Shown here piece after piece: positions 12,565-24,218 of a stretch of 64,000 bases of DNA. A program made the position numbers and the translations under genes. Source of the stretch: Steinernema hermaphroditum (lineage: Eukaryota; Nematoda; Chromadorea; Rhabditida; Steinernematidae); NCBI GenBank assembly GCA_030435675.1, contig CM059624.1, positions 13,850,769-13,914,768 on the forward strand, in the 5' to 3' direction. Below the pieces are notes generated by a model. That model ran no database searches and had not been told where the DNA came from. It saw nothing but the letters and a program-made list of their open reading frames with translations. The first letter of the stretch is position 1, and each line of letters starts with the position of its first letter.

Positions 12565-12690
12565 GGGCATAAAGCTGTTTCAACCGTTGATCTCGACCGT
12601 TCCCCTAGAGATTTGAACCATCCCCTTTGGGATTTCAACTCAGGTGACCTTTCAGAGGAGACGGTCCAGATCCCAGAGGAACGGTTGATC
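12565..12690 (+). mobile_element. GGCATAAAGC-family MITE, truncated copy downstream of srt 3
   Basis: The left terminus GGGCATAAAGCTGTTTCAAC is followed by the same CCGTTCCC and GAGATTT blocks. It ends near GAGGAACGGTTGATC without the terminal GCTTTATGCC. Confidence 0.6.
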
Positions 12691-13266
12691 TGCTGTGGAT
12701 ATTATTTTCTGCACTTTAAAAGCGAGTAGTTCTTTGAAATCGCCTCTTTATAAGACATAGTGTTTCCGCCATTTTTACGGCCGTTCCAAGGCAGAAATCC
12801 CAATTTTCACCATCACGCATGCCTAAAATGATGCTTCGCACTCAAGGTTTGTAGAACTTGCAATTTTCAGTGATTGTCCAAATTCGCGCAGAAACATTTG
12901 TACCTATAATTAGTGCATGTGCATTTCGAAATGCTGACTTTCACTGAAGGTCATGGGCTCATGTTGATCTATAAAAAGATCCTGCAATTAGCCAAATGAC
13001 ATATCATTCTGAGAACGCCTCTCAGACCTTCACCACAATCTGGGACATAATCATCAGGTTCAATTCTTATTGTTCACGTAACCTTATGTGTTTGGCGTTC
13101 TGAAATGCATCTTCTCCAAAACGGAGAAATGTCTTCGAGGTGTGACTTGTTTTGTGATTCGTCCTCTGTAAGCCGTATAGAGGTATAGGTATATCGCTAT
13201 CGTATTTAATGGCAGTATGTAGTAGATATTCTAACATACATAACATATTATACGAAATCTAACATA
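12691..13266. other. no gene recognised
   Basis: The sequence between a MITE fragment and a LINE fragment. Nothing supported. Confidence 0.45.
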
Positions 13267-13537
13267 TTACATGTTGTCGCACCCCAAATCTAACCAACGC
13301 TGCTTGGCTTCTTCTTGTGCTCGGTGTCGCCATCGTTTGCTGCATAGTTTCTTCGTGAACTCATCACTCCATCGGGTCCGCGGTCTTCCGAGAGGCCTCT
13401 TCACGGGAGGGCGCCATTCCTCTAGTCGGCTTGACCATTTTTCCGGGCTTCCGTTCGCCATCTTCCAGGCGAAGTTCCATTTTCGTCTTCTTGGGGCTTC
13501 GTCGATGTCCTTCACCTTCGTGACGCCTCGGAGGTAG
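13267..13537 (-). mobile_element. 3' end of a non-LTR retrotransposon (LINE) ORF
   Basis: The minus-strand frame ending at 13267 carries the LINE C-terminal pattern: KWNFAWKMA, then EEWRPP, GRPRTRW and a Trp/Arg-rich end. In RTE- or CR1-like elements this segment lies just downstream of the reverse transcriptase domain. The copy is truncated on its 5' side, as is usual for incomplete target-primed insertion. No catalytic RT motif is present here. Confidence 0.7.
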
Positions 13538-15105
13538 TAGATATTACCAACTCAAAAGGATGTCTAATATCTGGAGTTATGTCCAGGACAAGTGGCATTC
13601 ACAACTAATTTGCCATAAGCTTCTGAAATGACGTCATCCATCCAACCCTGAATCGTTGCTAGCCTGGTTTCGTCAGTCGACGGGCCTGCAGGCAGCTTGC
13701 AGGCAAGGTTGCCTAATGAATGACACATAGGTCCCTGAGGAATTACGTAAGGCGTCTTTTTAACACGGCAATCCTATGAGGAACGGCTAATGTTAGCTTA
13801 AACCATGTTAGTTCCTTGATGTCAGTTAGTACGGTATTCGTCATCCGTCTTTCGCCGATTCATCCGCGTTGGCGACGAGACCTGTAATTAGAGCTTCAGA
13901 CGAAAATACTCTTGGGCGTTAATCTCCGATTATAATAGTCGGTTTGGCACATGGACGCTGAGCAACACTACTAATTGCAACACTAGGATGAGTCTGCGCC
14001 TGTTAACAAGTGGATGCTGCTATTAAGATCTATGTTTGTTGCTATTTGTTGCTATTTATTGGGTTGAGTCGGTGAAAATTTCGTATTTTTGTAATGAAGG
14101 TTCTTTACGCCGTGTTATTCACCATTTTATTTAATCTGATGGACAACTGGAGGCTATCTTGTGGGCAAGAGCCGAATAGCTCACTCACAGAAAATCCGGG
14201 GTTTTGAGTCGAAAAAAGTTTCAGTCCAATTTTCGACCTCTTTATGTTATTCATTGTGGTTTTCTTTGAGCGTCAATTGTTGTGAGGGTTAGACAGAGAG
14301 AAGAGAGTGCTATAAGAATATGCAAACAACAATCTCTCAGCTCAAAGTGGAGAGCCATTCTGGGGGTCACCTTGACAATGTCAGGTTTCAGGCACCAACG
14401 CTTTTTTCAAAGACTCAACCCAATAGATCAGATCCATTTAGATTCATAGACCTTCCCGTGACGTCCGCCTATTCGCTGCAGATCTGCACAAAGAATAATC
14501 GTTGTTCTAGCACGATCCTCGCAAAGACACGTGGAATATTCTAACCACTGCCTGTCCACATGTGGCCTGAAATGTCCAACTACACGTGAGTGGCTTAAAA
14601 GCTAACTATGTTACTTAGAATTCCAAGCAAAACATAGAAATAGGATCACCGACGAACTGCCTAGAAGAAGAGCGGGCCAAAATATTGATCCACAACAACG
14701 TTTTTCTGAAATTGAATGGCAACGACCACGTCTTACGTTGAACGTTGGAAGCCAATTAGCTTTTATGACGCTGCAGGTCTATTTTCGGCCTCATGTGCCA
14801 GCCAGAAATGTGCAGGCGGGCATTGTACAAAAAAATCGGTGCGCGTGTGAGAGAAACATTAGTGACCCTACCTTCCTGTGACGAATCAGAAACAGAGTTT
14901 TCTTCTTCGTTTTGCACAAGAGCGCTCTCAAAGCAAAGCGCTCTCTTCTGAAGACATTAAGTTGTACCCTTTAGGCGTAGTTTTTGAAACATGTCATTAT
15001 TGGAAAGTCGCAGGTACGGAAACAGTTCATCGGCTCTTCCATAGGAACCATCATTCCTTGCTGCAAAGTGCTCCGTATTTGAACATCATTTTGTTCCTTA
15101 AGTGA
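13538..15105. other. no gene recognised
   Basis: About 1.6 kb with only short frames. It ends in the promoter of the fourth srt gene. Confidence 0.45.
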
Positions 15106-15115
15106 TATAAAAAGG
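15106..15115 (+). promoter_or_regulatory. TATA box of srt 4
   Basis: TATAAAAAGG lies 77 bases before the ATG at 15183. TTTGCAG ends one base before that ATG and would serve as a spliced-leader acceptor. Confidence 0.5.
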
Positions 15116-15182
15116 CGGTGACTCCATAATCATCAAGCATGACATTATTTACCATGACAGACGCAAAATCTACATTTGCAGA

Positions 15183-16821
15183 ATGCTCGCCTATTGCGCC
15201 TTGAACGGAACTCTAACGCTTAACCCGGACAAACCCAATGTTGGCCGAATCATCGGAACCGTCTACTTTGGTATTGGTGTGGTGGGCATCCCCATTTGCG
15301 CTTTTGTGTTCTATGTGTTCAGGTAGGTTCACGTGAGCGTTCACGTGAGCGGCATTACGAAACAAGGGCATAAAGCCGTTCCAACCGTCCCTTTTCGAAT
15401 TTAGACTTAAAATTTACCCCCTTTTGCGCTTTGAGCCGTCCCCCGTTTTTTAGGATTTGAATAAATCCCAGAGTGGACGATTGAAACCCCAACTCATTCC
15501 AGAGGGGACGGTTGAAACAGCTTTATGCCCAGAGAAGCATTCATACTGTGATTCGATGGATACTGTATGTTTGCCTTTATTTTCCTCCTGCTTACTCTAA
15601 CCATTATGTATTCCAATCTCATTTGTCGTAGAAATGAAGGGGTAGACCCACAGAAAAACTCATTCTAAACTCCAAAGTTAACAAAGGGATGGATAACCTT
15701 TCAATAGTTCAGTAAGGGGTCTTTCAATATAAGTTTCAAGTTCAACTAAATTAAACGACATTAAAACCCTTATAGTGGATTGTTTTTCAGCATCCAAAAG
15801 CAATAAGTTGAAAATCATACTCATGGATCATGGCAATCCATATCAACAACAGCTAAAACCCGTTTCAGTCGGCCCCATCTCTTCAAATTCCACTGCTACA
15901 AGCTCTTAACGATCACCACAGCGGCCGACATCAGCAATTTGATCACTTGTTGTGTGGTGGGTGGAACGGCTTCGTTAACCGGACTCACCTACTGCGCCAA
16001 TGAACACTTTTGGTTCTACCTGTTTGGCTATGTGGCTATAGGTGTGTGCTGCCGAGCTCAATCTTCTATCAAAACCTCTATATAGGTCAATGGTACTTCT
16101 ACTGCTTCTCCACAGTAGTGCTGGCTTTCAATCGGATGCTAAACTTCGCCAGTCCCCGATGGTCGAAGACGGTGTTCGGTGGGAAGAAAATCTGGATTTG
16201 GATCGGCTTCGAGTTCCTCTACCCCATCTTCGGTCTGGCCATCGATCCCACGTATGCCGTTTACATCCCAAACAGTGGAGGTTTCATCGACGCTGTGGTA
16301 GGGCGCTGTGTGTGGTCTAATAATGCAAATCGCTCTACAGCCCAGCAGCTGGCATGTGTTCCAAAATTTCATACGACTCTGCTTTGTCACCACTTGCTAC
16401 TTAATCATGCTGCCGTATCTTCTTCGGCTCTACCGTAGCCCGGGCTCTTCCATGGTCTCCAGTCAAATCGCTGTAGGACCCGTCAAACAATGTACCATAC
16501 GTGTGTATTTGCAGATTTCTCTTCAAACGTTTGGAGTCGCTATTCTCGGCGACTTCTGTTCCGTCTGCTACTTGACGGCCAGCTACTTCAACAAGGATTC
16601 TGTAGTTCGCGAGCACATCGATATCATCGGAACGGGGTCTTGGATCCTCGTCCACTGTGGGTTCTCAAAATGGACGATCCAATAGATACTGAGGTTTAGT
16701 TGGAACCGGCTTCATCTACCTAATCGCCAACAAATCGGTTCACAAGGCCCTGAAGAGACTGATGCCGGTGCAGAGTCAGCTGTTTTACGTTACGGGATCG
16801 GTCCAGCCTCTGCCTACCTAG
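15183..16821 (+). CDS. srt-family chemoreceptor 4
   Basis: Six exons (15183-15322, 15869-16041, 16086-16297, 16341-16472, 16515-16656, 16700-16821) encode 306 aa. The extra intron at 16473-16514 splits the QIA|SLQT segment before helix 6 and is absent from receptors 1, 2, 3 and 5. CYK is at residues 56-58 and AFNRM at about 118-122. The exon lengths are identical to those of the sixth receptor (140, 173, 212, 132, 142, 122), so these two are sister genes. Intron 1 (546 nt) contains a complete MITE. No disabling mutation is seen. Confidence 0.87.
15366..15530. mobile_element. GGCATAAAGC-family MITE, complete copy in srt 4 intron 1
   Basis: The 165-bp element is bounded by inverted termini of about 26 bp: GGGCATAAAGCCGTTCCAAC at the left, and a right end whose complement reads GGGCATAAAGCTGTTTCAAC. 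No target-site duplication is obvious. It has no coding capacity. Confidence 0.8.
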
Positions 16822-17850
16822 AAAATTTGACGAGTTAACTTATTGTGTGTATTTATTTTATGTGTTCTCATAGCACGTTATGAAACGAAAGGAACGTCTC
16901 TTTGTGCCATCCTTACACCATCTATGCTTGCGAACCAGAGATGAAATGCCACACGCATCGGCTGGCCCTCTTCCCACCCTTCTTTTTGAACCCTTAAGAC
17001 GAGCAGAAAAATCAGATCTGTACCTTTCTCTATTTCTCTATATGTACGTATACCGAGGACCTTCTCTGCATAACTATTGGGTTGTTAAATGTGCCAACCC
17101 AATATATAGACAGGGCATAGAGATGCCTGCACTTTCAGGTTTTCAAAGATGATTCAAAGATGGTGATAACAGTTATAGTAAGAACGTTTTGTCTCTGTCC
17201 TGAAAACGCAGAGCTCGATCTATGATGCGTCAACTTACTTAAATTAATTTCCACAGCCAGTGTCCTCTGGTGGAAGCTGACAGCTCCTAGCTGAATATTG
17301 TCAAATTGGAATTCAATTTCGGGAGGCCGATAGCTACATTGCATAACTTATAAATCTTGAGGACCACACACACATGGATAACTACTCCTTTTTCATAGAG
17401 TCCGAGTTCATCTCGGACTCCACCCTCACCGGACTCGAAGTCCAAACGGAGGACGACTCGATTCTTGGAACGACAAACACTGGTAGTGATGACGAGCAAA
17501 TGGTAGCACCTAGGAAAACCTACCACAGTGTGTTCTTTTTGGACAGTTACAGCACTTTTGTGATGGGACTAAGGCTCTCACCATTCTCGACCATTTGTCG
17601 AGAGTGGAGAGGCCGAACACCCTTCGAGAGCACGAGAGTCGAGACTGTACACAGCCCTGGGACCGCATTTTAGAGGCGCAAATGTCCAGAACAGTTATTT
17701 TCTTCAGTTTTTAATGAAAATGTCATTCTGAAAGCGGAGCTTCTGGTTTGTAGTTTTGTTGTTTACAGCATAGAAGAGAGGTATTGCTACATTCCTAAGG
17801 AAAACTACATTCTGATCGTTTTCCGCTTTGTTCCTCCTAGTCCCTTTGTT
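16822..17850. other. intergenic, no gene recognised
   Basis: Short frames only. One + frame (17374-17673) begins with an acidic Ser/Asp-rich stretch, but it has no splice or homology support and I do not call it. Confidence 0.4.
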
Positions 17851-17931
17851 ATTAACCATTGTTCGATCCTCATACCTGTTGTGTTTTTCTGTTTCTCGTT
17901 GCGTTTTCAAAGCGCTTTTGATCTGGCTTCG

Positions 17932-17939
17932 TATATAAG
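17932..17939 (+). promoter_or_regulatory. TATA box of srt 5
   Basis: TATATAAG 58 bases before the ATG at 17990, conserved with copy 1. Confidence 0.55.
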
Positions 17940-17989
17940 TCGTTGTTGACTACTGTTCTTAGTCACATCTAACCGTTAAGCTTTCATAG

Positions 17990-19134
17990 ATGGATGCTGT
18001 TCTGCCGTACTGCACGCCTAACGGCTCCCTCAGCATGGAGGCGAACGGCACCGATGGCGGCATTCAAGGAAAGGAGCAGTTCGCCAGGAATTTCGGTCTT
18101 TTGTACATATGCATCGGATTCATAACCATTCCGATCAGTTGTTTCGTTCTCTCCGTCTTCTGGTAGGTCACCCACCCACCTATAGACTGCTCAGCCACAT
18201 TTAGTCGGCCTCCCCTGATCAAGCACTCCTGCTACAAGCTGATGTCTTTTAACACCGTTCTCGACATCATAAACCTCACAAATGGCGCCCTAATTTCCGG
18301 ATTCCTCTCGGTTCAGAACATCCATCACTGCAACAGTGGAATGTGGGTGTCCTATTTTGTGCATCAAGATATGAGTAAGGCTATTCCCCACTCCTCCCCG
18401 TGATCACTAAACCTTCAGTTGCGTGGATGATGTACTGTTGCGCGAGCGAGGTTCTCGCTCTCAACAGACTACTCGAGTTCGCCAGCAAGAATCTGTCGAA
18501 TTTCTTATTTGAGGGCAAAAGGGTGTATCTCTGGTTTGGTGTGGTCGTGGCCTATGCTGCGGTCGGCTTTTTACTCGTTCCTGATAAGTTCTACTTCTAC
18601 AATACTTATGGAGGCTACTCGGCCATCTATAGATTGAGTGGAAGGGTAAAAACTCGCCTATGAACAACGTATAACGTCCATCTTCAGTTCAACCTATTAC
18701 ACACTTTCAACAACTTCTTCAAGTTCGGATTCCTGACTGTTTCCTACTCCTTGATGCTCATATTCATGTACCGTCGCTTCAAGACCAACGAGACAACGCA
18801 GTTCACTTCTCTGCAGATCAAGGTTTCCATCCAGACCACGGTGATCGCTGCCTTGGCCGACGTGACCACAGTAGCCTACGTTATCGCTCTGAACGCGCCT
18901 GTGAGTCCTGAAGTGTCCAACTACGTGGGTGTCATGGGCGAGTTGTGCTGGATAGCGCTTCACGGTAAGTGTACTAGGATTGGCGGGCTCTATCGAAAGG
19001 TATTTCCAGCTGGAACGGGAATAACCTACTTGCTCATGAATGGCGCTGTCAAGCAACGACTGCGATTGGCTTGTGGCGGCACCGGTCAGATCAACCCGTC
19101 CCAAACGGTGCCGTCCTTTGTCCCCACTTCATAG
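17990..19134 (+). CDS. srt-family chemoreceptor 5 (recent copy of srt 1)
   Basis: Exons 17990-18162, 18205-18374, 18419-18645, 18688-18964 and 19010-19134 encode 323 aa, the same length and structure as the first receptor. Differences are scattered and mostly conservative: NRML becomes NRLL, the loop NERAQF becomes NETTQF, and the tail ends PTS instead of TNS. The reading frame is intact, so both copies are probably functional. The pair lies about 17.7 kb apart in direct orientation, with receptors 2-4 between them. Confidence 0.88.
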
Positions 19135-19250
19135 CAAACTTATTCATCCTCTTGTGTATATCTGCATGTATATATCCCAAGGTCCAAAGAATATTGCCCT
19201 CTGAAAGTGAGCAAGATAAACCTATCTTGCAGAAGTCTTGTACTTAGCAA

Positions 19251-20440
19251 CCCACCCCGCTCAACTCCAAATGAGGTGTGTCATGGCGTCAGTTCATTTG
19301 TTACCGTTTGTAACCTATTCTTGTATTGGGTTTTAACAACAAAAGCGAAACTTCTCTATTTCGGTTCGGATAAAGATCTCAGATTGGTGTGTCCTTCCGT
19401 GATGTTTTGTTTTACAACTAGCACTAGATATGAAAAGCGCCTTACGACTACCACACGGGACTCCTCCACTATATTTAGACTCAGATGGCAATTACACATA
19501 AGTAGGTCGTTAATTAATGACTTTGGTATGAGTCTGTGTGCTGCCATTGCTTGGTAACAACTGGATGGTGCTTAGCCCCTCTCATTGGCGATTATATCTG
19601 ATGTGCAACTAGTGCAACTGAGCAATAGTTTAGGCAGTTATTCATTTTGGTCCATTCAAGATCGAGAATGGGCATTTCGTAATCGTATTTTGTGAAGAAC
19701 ATCACGCTGCGCTCATAGGGAAGGTTCGATCCGTTTGAAATGTTCTAATTAGCAACTAATGTGAGAGTTGCTTTTTATCATTGCGGACAGTTTCAGTGCA
19801 TTTTCAGTTCTCTTGCATGGTGAATTTCATCGGTTCAAGAGTAAATGAGGTGAAATGAATGAATGCTTCCTGTCTACTGAGCTTGAAATGTTCCAATTAG
19901 CAAACAGTGGGAGAGTCGTTTTATCATTAGTCTCAGACCAGGTGAAAAGTTGCCCACCGTGTAATCTTTATGAAAACGTTTCAGGCACGAACGAGAAGTA
20001 ACCACACATGGATGATGACTAAGCCGCATACATCTGCTTTCCGTGTGAGGAGTGCACGGTGCTGAAACAGATGTTAAGCGATAAACTAACACTTTCAATG
20101 TTTGAACCCACTAGTACATGCTTGCAATAATCAGATAATCAGCAATCGGACAACAGAATATAAGATGGTTGACTATACACTTGACTATGTAGAGTAGAGC
20201 TCTTTCAGCAGACTAGGCGGAATGTTATCCGCTGCACCCTTTTAAGAACGTACTTGTAAGCTCACGACGACTCTTTTTCTTTTATGTTCTTTAGAGCCCA
20301 GCCGCTTCCTTTTTTTTTAGTTGTCATTTGCGTGCGAACATTTCCCATTTCCACTTTGGGTACAATCGCACGGCTCAGCTAACGTTCTTTTGCAATTTCG
20401 CATTCACGTTCGTGTCTAGATCCGATATGAGTGTTTCAGA
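19251..20440. other. intergenic, no gene recognised
   Basis: No supported exon. The TTTCAG directly before the ATG at 20441 is a likely spliced-leader acceptor for the next gene. Confidence 0.45.
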
Positions 20441-23339
20441 ATGCTTCCATACTGTGACGAACGCGGAAATCTGACGCTTAATCCGAATACGCCGGAGGCT
20501 GGAAAAGTGATTGGAATCGTTTACATCACTGTTGGTCTCGTCGGAATCCCTGTTTGTGCGTTCGTCTTCTACGTATTCAGGTCGGTCAACGAATTAAGTG
20601 TCACTCTTCTTGAAATATGGTTGGAATCCGAAATTGTGGTCGAAGTTTTGAACAGTAGACATACCTTGTTTTAGCGCTGACACTTTCCAGTTTGTTGCCT
20701 GAGTTCCTCTTTTTAAGAAGGATAAACCCGGCTGCGCGCGAATTCGCGCCCTCCAGGTACTAAAAGCCAATTAGGAGTTCATGCAAATGGCTGAAGTTGG
20801 GGCCAAAAAACTATAGCCCTGCGGGCGGCAAGACACCATAGCCCTGCGGGCGGCAAGATTGGTGCTCATGCAAAAAGCTGAAGTTGGGGCCTAAAACTGC
20901 AGCCCTGCGGGCGGCAAGACACCAATAGCCCTGCGTGCGGCAAGATTGGCGCTCATGTGAATGGCTAAAGTGGGCGAAAAAACTGTAAAGTTGCAGGAAA
21001 CTCGAAGCGAAAACACTGCTGGTTACAAAATAGGCAAAAAATCACTCAAAAACAGCAAAAAAAACTCAAAGCCTAGCATCGCCAGAGTGATAGTGGAAGT
21101 AGAGCACTACCATTTCATCTGTCTGTGTGGCTCATTGCTAACGTTCTCTGTTTGTAAGCGGGCGGTGTCGGGTTCGGTTCCCCTCGGGGTCCTTATTTTG
21201 TGTGGGTGTTTTCTCCGTGCTCACGGAAAAACACACACGCACACACACACACACACACAAACAGACCAACGGACCCGTCGGTTCTCCATTTATATATGGG
21301 GGATTTGATGATTTTTATTTCTAAATCGTTGGCGTCACGCCATGTGAGACGTATCATAGGCACAACGAATCGCTCCGACTTCGCTGACATCGGTCGTCTA
21401 TTGGTTTGGGCGGATAGAGTAGAGTACGTTGAGGGCAAAGGAAGGGAATGCAGCAATCTCATTTTACTTCTTCTAGACGGGAATACTTGGAGGAAAAGAC
21501 GGATCTACTTTGATGTAGACAAGTGGCCTCGTGGCGCAATGGATAACGCGTCGGTCTACGGAACCGAAGATTGCAGGTTCGAATCCTGCCGAGGTCGTGA
21601 ATTTTTCTTCTCTCAAATCTTTCCATTATACTCGAATTCCTAGAACGAGCTTTTGCGCATACGGCAAACAATGTCTCTTCCTATCATCGGAGCGGGTGGT
21701 GTCGCAGAGATCAGAGTTGGAGTGATTTTCGGCTAAATTTGACGTGAAATGGAGCACTGGTAATGGCGCTCTTGGCGAGACGCTGAAACTACAGCTTCGT
21801 GTGACCGATTTCTACAACCACAATTGTGCTTTTGACATGACACAACATGGAACAATTCACTGTTCACGGTGTGATACAATCGATTCGTTTCACTCAATTA
21901 CTCAATTATAATAAACCGACTGCTCGGAAACCCGAGCAGTCGGTTTATTCTGAATTTAAAAACAAAGGGACGACTGCTCAGTGAAGTCTCATGCAAGATG
22001 ACGCGTGGTCGGGCGGTGTTGACTGGCTTCTTGGCGGGGCAGTGGAACTGTAGCTCCTTGATGTTTCAGGCCATCTGAGAACCGGGGCGACGACGACTGC
22101 TTGCTCATAGAGTACACAAAAAATTACATTTCAAGTAGCTGTTGATAGTGTGGCACGGCCGCTCACACAGCTCACACTAAGAACGTATGGGACATATTAA
22201 AAAATGACTCCAGTCGAATTGCGAAAAGCTGCATTCCATCTACTTCTAGTTCAATTTATAGCCGTTATGGCTACTAGGGGCTGCCCGGAATTGAAAAAAC
22301 CGACAACGGGTGTATCTCCTACATATCATGATAAAACTACCTTATTATGCGACTTGGGACACATTTCCAACCCCATCTCATTCAGTCGACCTCATCTCTT
22401 CAAATTCCACTGCTACAAACTCCTTACTATCACCACAGCCACAGACACCATCAATCTCATCACATGCGCTTTGGTAGCTGGAATCGCCTCGCTTACGGGA
22501 CTCACCTACTGCGCCGATAAGCACTACTGGTTCTACTTGTTCGGCTATGTCGCCGTCGGTTTGTCACTGCGTCCAGCTACCCCAAACCACTCCCCACTTT
22601 AGCACAGTGGTACTTCTACTGTTTCTCCACCGTAGTGCTGGCTTTCAACCGGATGTTAAACTTCGCCAGTCCCAGATGGTCAGATAAGGTCTTTGGTGGG
22701 AAGAAGATCTGGATCTGGATCGGCTTCGAGTTCCTCTACCCAATCCTCGGTCTGCTCGTCGAACCCACTTTCAGCGTCTACATTCCCAACAGCGGCGGCT
22801 ACATAGATGCTGAAGTAAGGCGCTGTGTGTGGGCCAAAATTTATGCACTTTTTCAGCCCAGCAACTTTCATATTGTTCAAAATGTTGCCAAAACTGTATT
22901 CGTCACGACCTGCTATGCTATCATGCTAGTGTGTCTCTTCAGGCTCTACCGTATCTCCAGCTCGTCTGCCGTCTCCGATCAGATCGCTGTGGGAGTCATC
23001 ACACTCGACATGTTCGATTTGTGAGATTTCAGGTGTCTCTACAGACATTTGGCGTTGCTATTCTTGGAGACATCTGCGCCGTTGGCTACTTAACAGCAAC
23101 GTACTTTCCGAAAGATTCACTCATAGGCGACTACATCCACATCATAGGATGTGCGACGTGGATTGCCGCTCATGGTTAGCTGTACTCCAAGAAATACGTT
23201 CTTGATGAGTATTTCAGTTGGAAGTGGACTCATTTATCTAGTGGCCAACAAATCGGTCCATGGAACACTTAGAAAACTTGTAAAAACGAAGATCGGTCCA
23301 GTGTACGTTACTGGAACGCGGCAACCTTCACGACCGTAA
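20441..23339 (+). CDS. srt-family chemoreceptor 6 with a repeat-filled first intron
   Basis: Exons 20441-20580, 22386-22558, 22603-22814, 22857-22988, 23033-23174 and 23218-23339 encode 306 aa. Every exon length equals that of the fourth receptor. The other introns are 42-44 nt, but intron 1 is 1,805 nt and contains a tRNA-derived repeat, an intact tRNA-Arg gene, a perfect hairpin and a gene-fragment repeat. The donor (CAG|GTCGGT) and the acceptor (ATTCAG at 22385) are both sound, so splicing across it is plausible but unproven. The alternative is a gene whose first exon has been separated by insertions. CYK is at residues 56-58 and AFNRM at about 118-122. Confidence 0.8.
20721..21297 (+). 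mobile_element. tRNA-derived SINE-like element, copy 1
   Basis: It begins GATAAACCCGGCTGCGCGCG, then carries tandem units containing GCCCTGCGGGCGGCAAG (20810-20945), a tRNA-like block with B box GGGTTCGGTTCCC (about 21120-21190), a CA microsatellite (21232-21260), and ends in GGACCCGTCGGTTCTCC plus TTTATATATGGGG. An inverted copy is at 38815-39440 and a short right-end piece near 26335-26385. Confidence 0.7.
21525..21597 (+). tRNA. tRNA-Arg (anticodon ACG)
   Basis: 73 nt with a complete cloverleaf. The acceptor stem GGCCTCG pairs with CGAGGTC (one G-U), and the discriminator is G. The D-arm holds the A box GTGGCGCAATGG. The anticodon stem TCGGT/ACCGA encloses loop CTACGGA with anticodon ACG at 34-36. 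The T-arm has TTCGAAT with a GCAGG/CCTGC stem. ACG is read as ICG and decodes CGU, CGC and CGA. The gene is in the long first intron of srt 6, on the same strand. It is the only tRNA in this window that looks functional. Confidence 0.92.
21669..22100 (+). pseudogene. fragment of the VELR / VPGLLG dispersed coding repeat
   Basis: Broken frames show IIGAGG near 21690 and GVDWLLGGAVEL followed by LRTGA near 22020-22085. These match in order the 6728-6985 fragment. Frame changes and stops show it is dead. It lies in the first intron of srt 6. Confidence 0.35.
21910..21949. other. perfect 18-bp hairpin
   Basis: Left arm 21910-21927 and right arm 21932-21949 are exact complements around a 4-nt loop. 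The core is GACTGCTCGG / CCGAGCAGTC. It lies in the srt 6 intron. Confidence 0.85.
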
Positions 23340-23533
23340 GAAGTTGAATTGAAACCTTTTTGGGCCAAAATTGAAAAATTGAAACCAAAATTGAAAATTG
23401 GTGTTCATACGTACAGTAAGTTGTATAAAGATATCGACACCTGATGACCAGTTTAAAGGATCAACGGAAGCTGGCCATTGATGATCAGGTTTGTCCGGAT
23501 CAGCCACAGGGAAATTAAATGGAGACATAGGGA

Positions 23534-23602
23534 TTAAGGCGGAATCGAACCCGATAGGCTTCGCGTGGAAACCGCCCTGTACCACTCAGCCACAAGCGCA
23601 CT
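23534..23602 (-). repeat. tRNA-derived sequence (degenerate)
   Basis: The minus strand has an A-box-like GTGGCTGAGTGGT and the B box GGGTTCGATTCC. The loop region again reads TTCC. The acceptor arms do not pair. Confidence 0.5.
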
Positions 23603-24218
23603 TGGTATGAAAGGTCAGAGCGGGTATACTATGTACATACATTTGATCAATTAAAAAACAGCAAAGATGGAGTCGAACCTATGATGGATGATGGCGCCCT
23701 CTGGCGCCTCGTCGACCTGTTCATGGAGACAACAGAAGATACACTGCAGAGAAGGCGAACATTCACTTTTTTATGTTATGTGCTAACTCAGTGCAGAGAC
23801 TGGTCAGGCTTGTGCGACGAACTCAGGTCGCAAGGTGTGGGTTGAGACAAAGGTTCTTTTCTTAAGAAACACTTTTATCTGCACGAAGAATGAATAATTG
23901 AACGAAGAACAAGACACTGATGGTAACACTTCAGAGTCGCTTTTAAGGGCGCGACCGCGAAGGGGGTGGGGGGCGTGGCTCATGTGATACGAACGGAGGG
24001 GAGGAGTCAATGTAGGAGAACTTGTGAGAGAGATGGACAGAACTGCAGGGAGTTTTCTCAAACATAAACTACAACAAACATAAACAATAACAATCAGTGA
24101 GTGAGGTTCTCCTCGAAGTTCCTGATGAGAAGAGGCTCAAATATACGGAGAACATAAACGCTCTCTTCAAAATCAATTAATTCCTGTATAGTGAACAGCT
24201 GGGACGGGGTTCCATAGC
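23603..24218. other. no gene recognised; boundary of the srt cluster
   Basis: Base composition becomes mixed and nothing is supported. This marks the change from receptor cluster to accessory island. Confidence 0.4.

Larger units (their letters stand above)
17850..19250 (+). repeat. segmental duplication, copy 2
   Basis: The counterpart of 130-1505. Shared flanks reach from the promoter to the GTGAGCAAGATAAA segment about 100 bases past the stop codon. Confidence 0.85.

Noticed and set aside
20810..20945. Repeated GCCCTGCGGGCGG units as a CRISPR-like array
   Set aside because: Spacers are nearly identical and the array lies inside a SINE-like element in a eukaryotic genome.
21193..21462. 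Frames rich in Thr-His or Val-Cys repeats
   Set aside because: They are translations of the CA microsatellite in the SINE-like element.
21459..21671. Minus-strand frame containing RPTRYPLRH
   Set aside because: It is the antisense of the tRNA-Arg gene; this peptide is a known false ORF produced by tRNA genes.
23680..23760. Another tRNA-like sequence (B box GGTTCGACTCC on the minus strand)
   Set aside because: No A box at a fitting distance; only a small GGCGCC hairpin is present.
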